Source of the DNA: Stentor roeselii
Lineage: Eukaryota > Ciliophora > Heterotrichea > Heterotrichida > Stentoridae
Length of the DNA stretch: 64,000 nt
Assembly: GCA_006503475.1 (NCBI GenBank)
Contig: RSEH01000035.1
Coordinates: 62,001 to 126,000, forward strand
Direction of reading: 5' to 3'
Part shown: positions 59,266 through 64,000 of the stretch, piece after piece
How positions within the stretch are numbered: the stretch's first letter is position 1
Layout of the letters: every line of letters begins with the position of its first letter
Translations under genes and position numbers: made by a program
Notes under the pieces: generated by a model
Seen by the model: the letters and a program-made list of their open reading frames with translations, nothing else
What the model was told of the DNA's origin: nothing
The model's database searches: none

Positions 59266-61122
59266 ATGTCTCTCCCAGGGCAATGCCCGAAAGTGCATCT
59301 TTTCATCAGTTGTCGCAAGTTGAAAGACATGGACGTGGGAAGTAAAACTGATTCCTTTGTAGAAGTCTATGAAATCACCCCTGATAATCGACAGATCAAG
59401 TTAGGTGCTACTGAAGTCATTGAAAACAGCTATAACCCTGATTTCACTAAAAACTTCGAAATGAACTTTCTGTTTGAGGAGACTCAGACCTACCGGTTCG
59501 TTGTTTATGACTCTGACAATAATCGTGCCATTGCTACTAAAGAAGGATATATCGGAGAACTCGTTTGCACCATGGCAGAAATTCAAGGATCCCCTGGTCA
59601 GCAACTTACAAGATCAATAAAAAATAAGCAGAAAACTACTGGAATCATCTTACTTCGAACTGAGCAGATAACCGAGAATAATGACAGGATTATGATTCAG
59701 TTTGAAGGGAAGAATTTAGAAGAACATAATGGAATTTTTCATAGTTTTAAACCTTTTTTTTGTCTTTCCAGAACTATGGAAAATGGAAGTGTTCAGAAGG
59801 TTTATAATTCGGAATTTGTGAAAGGGAAAAATGTTATTTGGAAAATGATGGAAATTAGCTTGCAGGATCTTTGCAATGCTGATTATAATAGACCTATTAA
59901 ATTTGAGCTTTTTGATCATCATCGATCGGGAAATCATGATTTGATTGCGAGTACTGAGTTCTCTTTGCATAAGATTACTGAGGAAAATTGCAAGAGTTTC
60001 CCTTTGATCAACCCGAAGAAGGTAAAAAATAAGAAATATAAAGACTCTGGAATGGTTATTATTAATCAAATTCAAATTGTTAAAGTTCACACGCTTATGG
60101 ATTATATCAGGGGAAATTGCAATATTTCTTTACAGATTGCTATCGATTTTACTGCTTCGAATGGCTTACCTCATAATGCTAATAGTCTTCATTTTATGAG
60201 TCAGACTGGATTTAATCAGTATGAACAGGCTTTGTATGCAGTTTGTAACATTCTGCTTCATTATGACTCAGATAAGCAGATCCCAGTCTACGGCTTTGGA
60301 GGTAAAATAAACGGCTCAACATCTCATTGTTTCAACGTAAACTTTAACCCTCAAAACCCAAGCGTCTACGGTCTGGACAACATAATGAAAGTCTACCGAA
60401 ACGCTTTACAATACGTAGAATTAAACGGTCCTACCTTATTTTCACAATTTCTCGGAAAAATGGTTGCCGAGATAGAATCAGAGCACGTGAATCAAGCCAA
60501 CCAGAACTACACAGTAGTCCTAATCCTAACCGACGGCGAAATCCACGACATGCAAGACACGATCAACCTGATAGTCCGCGCTTCTCACTTGCCAATGAGC
60601 ATCGTCATTGTTGGCATCGGCAACGATTCCTTCCAAAATATGAGAAAACTCGATGCAGATGACGAGCCTTTGATCGACAGTCGAGGAAATCAAATGGCCA
60701 GAGATATTGTTCAGTTTGTTCCATTTAGAGAAGTCAACAACTCGCCTCAGAGACTTGCTAAAGAAGTCTTGGCAGAGATTCCAAGAGAACTGGTAAGTTT
60801 CTTTAAGAATAAAGGAATTTTTCCTAATCCTCCGGTAAATGCACCGGAATATGACTATGATAGATCTTATAGCATTGCTCCGTTAGTGCCTGGATTCCCT
60901 GGGAATCATGATTCTAATCTTTCGATTCCTCCTGCTGTTAATATGATGAATCAACCTCATGGTAATCCTCCACCTGCAGGGAATATGTATGCTTCTTATC
61001 AACACCCACAACATCCTCCTCATCAGAATATTTATTCGTCTTTGCAACCAGGATTGCCACAGAATAACTCCTCGCCTTATCAAAGTGTTCCTTATAGTTA
61101 TATTCCTCCTCCTCCTCCTTAG
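59266..61122 (+). CDS. Copine (two C2 domains and VWA)
   Basis: 618 residues. C2A about 8-130 (with KTDSFVEVY and calcium-loop Asp in DSDNN), C2B about 135-265, then the copine VWA domain about 285-520 (IAIDFTASNG is the DxTxS metal motif, then VYGFGGK). The end (about 525-618) is Pro/Gln/Asn-rich, closing with YIPPPPP. Copines bind phospholipid membranes in a calcium-dependent way. 3' flank 61123-61260 has no C at all in 138 nt. Confidence 0.96.
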   Translation: MSLPGQCPKVHLFISCRKLKDMDVGSKTDSFVEVYEITPDNRQIKLGATEVIENSYNPDFTKNFEMNFLFEETQTYRFVVYDSDNNRAIATKEGYIGELVCTMAEIQGSPGQQLTRSIKNKQKTTGIILLRTEQITENNDRIMIQFEGKNLEEHNGIFHSFKPFFCLSRTMENGSVQKVYNSEFVKGKNVIWKMMEISLQDLCNADYNRPIKFELFDHHRSGNHDLIASTEFSLHKITEENCKSFPLINPKKVKNKKYKDSGMVIINQIQIVKVHTLMDYIRGNCNISLQIAIDFTASNGLPHNANSLHFMSQTGFNQYEQALYAVCNILLHYDSDKQIPVYGFGGKINGSTSHCFNVNFNPQNPSVYGLDNIMKVYRNALQYVELNGPTLFSQFLGKMVAEIESEHVNQANQNYTVVLILTDGEIHDMQDTINLIVRASHLPMSIVIVGIGNDSFQNMRKLDADDEPLIDSRGNQMARDIVQFVPFREVNNSPQRLAKEVLAEIPRELVSFFKNKGIFPNPPVNAPEYDYDRSYSIAPLVPGFPGNHDSNLSIPPAVNMMNQPHGNPPPAGNMYASYQHPQHPPHQNIYSSLQPGLPQNNSSPYQSVPYSYIPPPPP

Positions 61123-61329
61123 ATAGTTTAATTATTTAGTTTATTTGAAGATTTTTGAGATAGTTTTGAAGATTTTTAGAAGGTTTTTTTTTTAGTTGAG
61201 GATTTGAGAAATGTTTTAATAAGGAAGTTTGGGTGATTATTTTAGGTGAGTTGAAGTTTTCAGTTATTGATAAGAGTTGGATAATAGAATCATTTCGAGA
61301 TTTAAATCTTCAGAAACATGATTAAATAA

Positions 61330-62544
61330 ATGCGATTCTGGGTTTTTTTACTGATTACTCTAGGCATCTATGCTCAGAAATCTATCGACAGCACTTCAAA
61401 TAAAATTGAAGAGGATATAGAATATTCATGCACTCTTCTATTAGATGCATTCATACGTACCATCGAATCTGAAATAAATAATTCGCCAGGAAATCAAAAA
61501 GAAAAAAAAAAGAAGTTTAAAGAATGCTGTGTGCTAACATTAACCCATTTCGAATCTCAGAGCATTTTAGACCCTGATCAAATTCCAAACGTTCTTAAAT
61601 CAATCGGCTGTGGAACCGATCATGTGAGGTCAAAAGAAAGCACGAATGAATTATTAAAAAAACAAAAGATTATAAAATCACCTGATGAAGACGTAAAGGA
61701 TAACATAAAATCAACGCCTCAACAAAACCCAAAAGATTCTATTTCAGGCGAAGATGAAAAGAAAAATATTCAAAAGAATATAAAATCACCAGATGAAGAT
61801 GTAAAGGATAATATAAAATCAACAACTCAACAAAACTCACAAAATTCTATTTCAGGCGATGATGAAAAGAAAGCTATTCAAATTGGTTGCTTCATATTAT
61901 CACATTCCCTAATCGAACCAGAAACTTCTGAGATCGAGAAATTATCCATCGAATTGAAAACAAAATCTTCCTCAACATCCTTTAAAATCACATGTGAATT
62001 CACTGAATTTTGTTTATCAACTTTAAAGTTTAATGAAGCTACTAAAATCATCGAAGACTCGAAAGAAACTGAGAACATGTTAAAGCAAATGAACTATAAA
62101 ATTGACTATAAAAAGTTAAGGAAAAATGGAGTTGAACTTACAAATAGACAAAAAGAAATTCGTGAAGAAATAAGGAAGATTACTAAGGACTTTGAGATTA
62201 TTACTCGAGAAATGATGAAGAATGTTGATCAAAAACCTAAAGAGAATATTCCTGCTGAAAAGGATAAAAGTGGATATGGCTTTTGGGGAATTTTGACTGG
62301 AGTTTCACTTACTGCAGCTGCTTTTTTTACTCTTCCTATTATGGCTGGATTCGGAGCGGCTGGCATTGTTGGTGGGTCTTTGGCTGCTTTATTTCAGGCT
62401 ACTGTTGGAAATGTTGCTGCTGGAAGTATTTTCGCAGTATTGACTTCTTTGGGAATGAAAGGAATTCTGCTGAAAGGAGCTTATGTTTCTTGTGCAGCAG
62501 CTGCTACTGGCTTTGCGAAAATGTTTCATGATCAAGATAATTAG
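61330..62544 (+). CDS. Secreted/ER protein with C-terminal ISG12/IFI6-like hydrophobic domain and tandem repeats
   Basis: 404 residues. Signal peptide about 1-16 (MRFWVFLLITLGIYAQ). Residues about 115-186 are two 36-residue units (IKSPDEDVKDNIKST... , ISGEDEKK). A helical charged part follows. The end (about 315-400) is hydrophobic and Gly/Ala-rich: LPIMAGFGAAGIVGGSLAAL, then GNVAAGSIFAVLTSLGMKGI. That matches the Ifi-6-16/ISG12 (FAM14) signature of interferon-induced IFI6/IFI27 proteins, which insert in membranes. Domain assignment by eye; pore- or stress-related function is only an analogy. Confidence 0.78.
   Translation: MRFWVFLLITLGIYAQKSIDSTSNKIEEDIEYSCTLLLDAFIRTIESEINNSPGNQKEKKKKFKECCVLTLTHFESQSILDPDQIPNVLKSIGCGTDHVRSKESTNELLKKQKIIKSPDEDVKDNIKSTPQQNPKDSISGEDEKKNIQKNIKSPDEDVKDNIKSTTQQNSQNSISGDDEKKAIQIGCFILSHSLIEPETSEIEKLSIELKTKSSSTSFKITCEFTEFCLSTLKFNEATKIIEDSKETENMLKQMNYKIDYKKLRKNGVELTNRQKEIREEIRKITKDFEIITREMMKNVDQKPKENIPAEKDKSGYGFWGILTGVSLTAAAFFTLPIMAGFGAAGIVGGSLAALFQATVGNVAAGSIFAVLTSLGMKGILLKGAYVSCAAAATGFAKMFHDQDN
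61672..61887 (+). repeat. 108-bp tandem duplication inside the ISG12-like gene
   Basis: Unit 1 starts at 61672 and unit 2 at 61780 (period 108 bp, 36 codons, frame kept). Units differ by a few substitutions, so the duplication is not brand new but recent. Confidence 0.85.
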
Positions 62545-63319
62545 ATAGAGATAATATTAGAGAAATTTTAGAAGTTTTATCATTTTGATTGATGTTTATT
62601 AGATATGATGTTTTTTTAAGTATCTATCAATTCTTCAAGTTTTTCTAAAAGAGTCAAAAGTTTTGGTGAATTTCATTGATTAATTAAAAAGGAATCATTT
62701 ATAGTGATTATCTTAAATAATACAATTTTAAATAGGATAATTAAGTCACTGGGATTTTTGAAAAAACATATATAATCTGAATAAATTGAGCTTTTAAATA
62801 TAATTCCTAATTTAGTGTTTAACCAGATTATTCCTGACCACTTTTGATTAATTTTGTTCTAATATTCGAATTCTTTAGTTTAGAGCGAATTTAAACTTCT
62901 AACTTACTGAAGATATTATTTCAATAATTATAGTTCAGTAAACCTTTCTTAGGACTATTTAAAAAAATCATCAGTCATCTCAAAATAAAGCTTAAAAAAT
63001 AAGTAGCCACTTTCAATGAAACATTATTAAGGATTTAACGTGCATGAAATGTAATCTCAACTTAAGTTACTATCAGATGAAAATTGGTTTTAGTTTATTT
63101 ATACTTTGTTATTATCCAAAGTAATACAAATTTTTGTCTATTGAAAGATGAAGATTCTCGCTTCTTACACCTATGCCTTTATATTAGTTTAGTTTGGATA
63201 ATTTTTGAAAGATTTTATATAATTACTTTAAATATATTATTTCAAGATTCAGAACTGCTTATTTACCATTTAATAAAGATTCCTATGATACTTTTGATTC
63301 ATTTTTTAGGAGATTATTT

Positions 63320-63425
63320 GTAATACAAAGATATGATTATGGCTTGAGATTTTGAGTAATAAGAAATTAAGTGTAATACAAAGATATGATTATGGCTTGA
63401 GATTTTGAGTAATAAGAAATTAAGT
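63320..63425 (+). repeat. Perfect 53-bp tandem duplication
   Basis: Two identical copies (63320-63372 and 63373-63425) starting GTAATACAAAGATATGATTA. Full identity means very recent duplication or an assembly artefact. Confidence 0.95.
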
Positions 63426-63940
63426 TTACTTAATTTATATCATTTAGAGAAAATTGATTTTTATATTGATGTTTAAGAAAACTATTAATTTTATACTTCA
63501 AGTAATTAAAGTCTAAATTTTTTTACCTTGAAAATTATTCTTACTTATAATCATTTTTAACATAAAATCGAATAAATTCTTACACTCAAATTTAAACCCT
63601 TCTTAATACACAGCAATTTATAATAATAATAAAATATTAACAAATGCATTTAAAAATTCTGTAAAAGATAATTTAAGTCGAGCTTTTATCAGTTGTTTTA
63701 TTTATTTAGCGTAATTGAACTAACATCTTATATCAATATTTTTAAGTAAGCAGCTAATGATAATCCAATCAAGATAATGAGTGAATACATTTACTTAGAG
63801 GAAATTCCGATTGTGAAGTTGAAATATTAATAAAAATAAAGTATAGTTTATACCTTATATCAGTATAACTCATTTTGATAGTGTTAATCATTCTGATTTT
63901 GTTACAGTTTTGAATTCAATTATAAAATTATTTCTAGTTA

Positions 63941-63972
63941 AATCTTTCATATTTTAAATCTTTCATATTTTA
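63941..63972 (+). repeat. 16-bp tandem repeat, two copies
   Basis: AATCTTTCATATTTTA occurs at 63941-63956 and 63957-63972. Confidence 0.85.
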
Positions 63973-64000
63973 AATCTCTCTTACAATAGTATGAAATCAT

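Larger units (their letters stand above)
62545..64000. other. 1.45-kb gene-free AT-rich region at right edge
   Basis: No believable gene: the only longer frame (63084-63323) needs a TTG start and has a random, hydrophobic composition. The first ~80 bp are C-poor, as other 3' flanks. It contains two tandem repeats. It may be a chromosome-internal spacer; no telomere repeat is seen at the end. Confidence 0.65.

Noticed and set aside
63084-63323. 79-codon hydrophobic open frame in the right-hand spacer
   Set aside because: It would start with TTG, has the composition of random AT-rich DNA and no flank pattern of a gene.
1-64000. tRNA, rRNA, CRISPR arrays, transposons or virus-like elements
   Set aside because: None recognised by eye: no clover-leaf boxes, no spaced repeats, no reverse transcriptase, integrase, transposase or capsid-like frame.

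Overview
The window looks like macronuclear DNA of a heterotrich ciliate that uses the standard genetic code, most like Stentor. Three things seen in the sequence support this. (1) Coding regions are interrupted only by 15-nt GT...AG introns; eight are identified here, and each removes an in-frame stop and restores a conserved domain or continuous frame. (2) All three stop codons end genes: UGA is a true stop because the Rab2-like gene ends Asn-Cys-Cys-UGA, which is where a prenylated Rab must end, so the UGA=Trp code of Blepharisma is excluded. (3) A short run of the 8-nt unit CCCTAACA, the telomere unit I recall for heterotrichs, lies between two genes. Gene content (tubulin-ligase family enzymes, MOK and NEK kinases, PTPDC1, copine, NOP58, ELAC2, syntaxin 16, sorting nexin) is eukaryotic and rich in cilium functions. 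No virus-like or transposable element was recognised.

Layout. 1-5056: the first 1685 codons of a very large minus-strand gene, HUWE1/TOM1/UPL1-like, running off the left edge. 5.7-19.5 kb: dense mixed-strand genes (acylated coiled-coil protein, GAR-domain coiled coil, MOK kinase, DnaJ, PX-BAR sorting nexin, Mic10, syntaxin 16, long tRNase Z, PTPDC1-type phosphatase, SCP-type phosphatase). 19.5-22.4 kb: a tandem pair of N-myristoylation-type paralogues, the second carrying an in-frame stop, with a duplicated upstream element. 22.4-33.4 kb: membrane phosphodiesterase, DPY-30, a Lys/Glu-rich protein, a secreted protein, M1 aminopeptidase, TTLL, PhyH dioxygenase, ankyrin-SAM-CaaX protein. 33.5-55.7 kb: three related proteins that I read as catalytically dead otubain-like proteins with a RING-like zinc finger, one intact otubain-like protease, a tightly packed five-gene minus-strand run (NOP58 to a CFAP97-like gene), a second TTLL, Rab2 and small membrane proteins. 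55.7-62.5 kb: a small basic protein, a pseudokinase, a copine and a secreted protein with a C-terminal ISG12/IFI6-like hydrophobic domain. 62.5-64 kb: gene-free AT-rich DNA with two tandem duplications.

Organisation. Many intergenic gaps are 5-35 bp; one divergent pair has start codons 8 bp apart and one convergent pair overlaps through a shared TTAA. Start codons often sit directly after an ATATAA-type element. The longer spacers have strong strand asymmetry: nearly G-free upstream of genes and C-poor downstream, read on the sense strand.

How the genes work together. Themes are ubiquitin (HUWE1-like ligase, otubain, pseudo-otubains with zinc fingers), membrane-anchored signalling (many predicted myristoylated or CaaX proteins, Rab2, PDE, copine), trafficking (PX-BAR, syntaxin 16) and ciliary/cortical microtubules (TTLLs, MOK, NEK, GAR, PTPDC1). 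The pseudo-otubain family is the best candidate for an undescribed system. All functional names rest on motif reading by eye; no database search was run.
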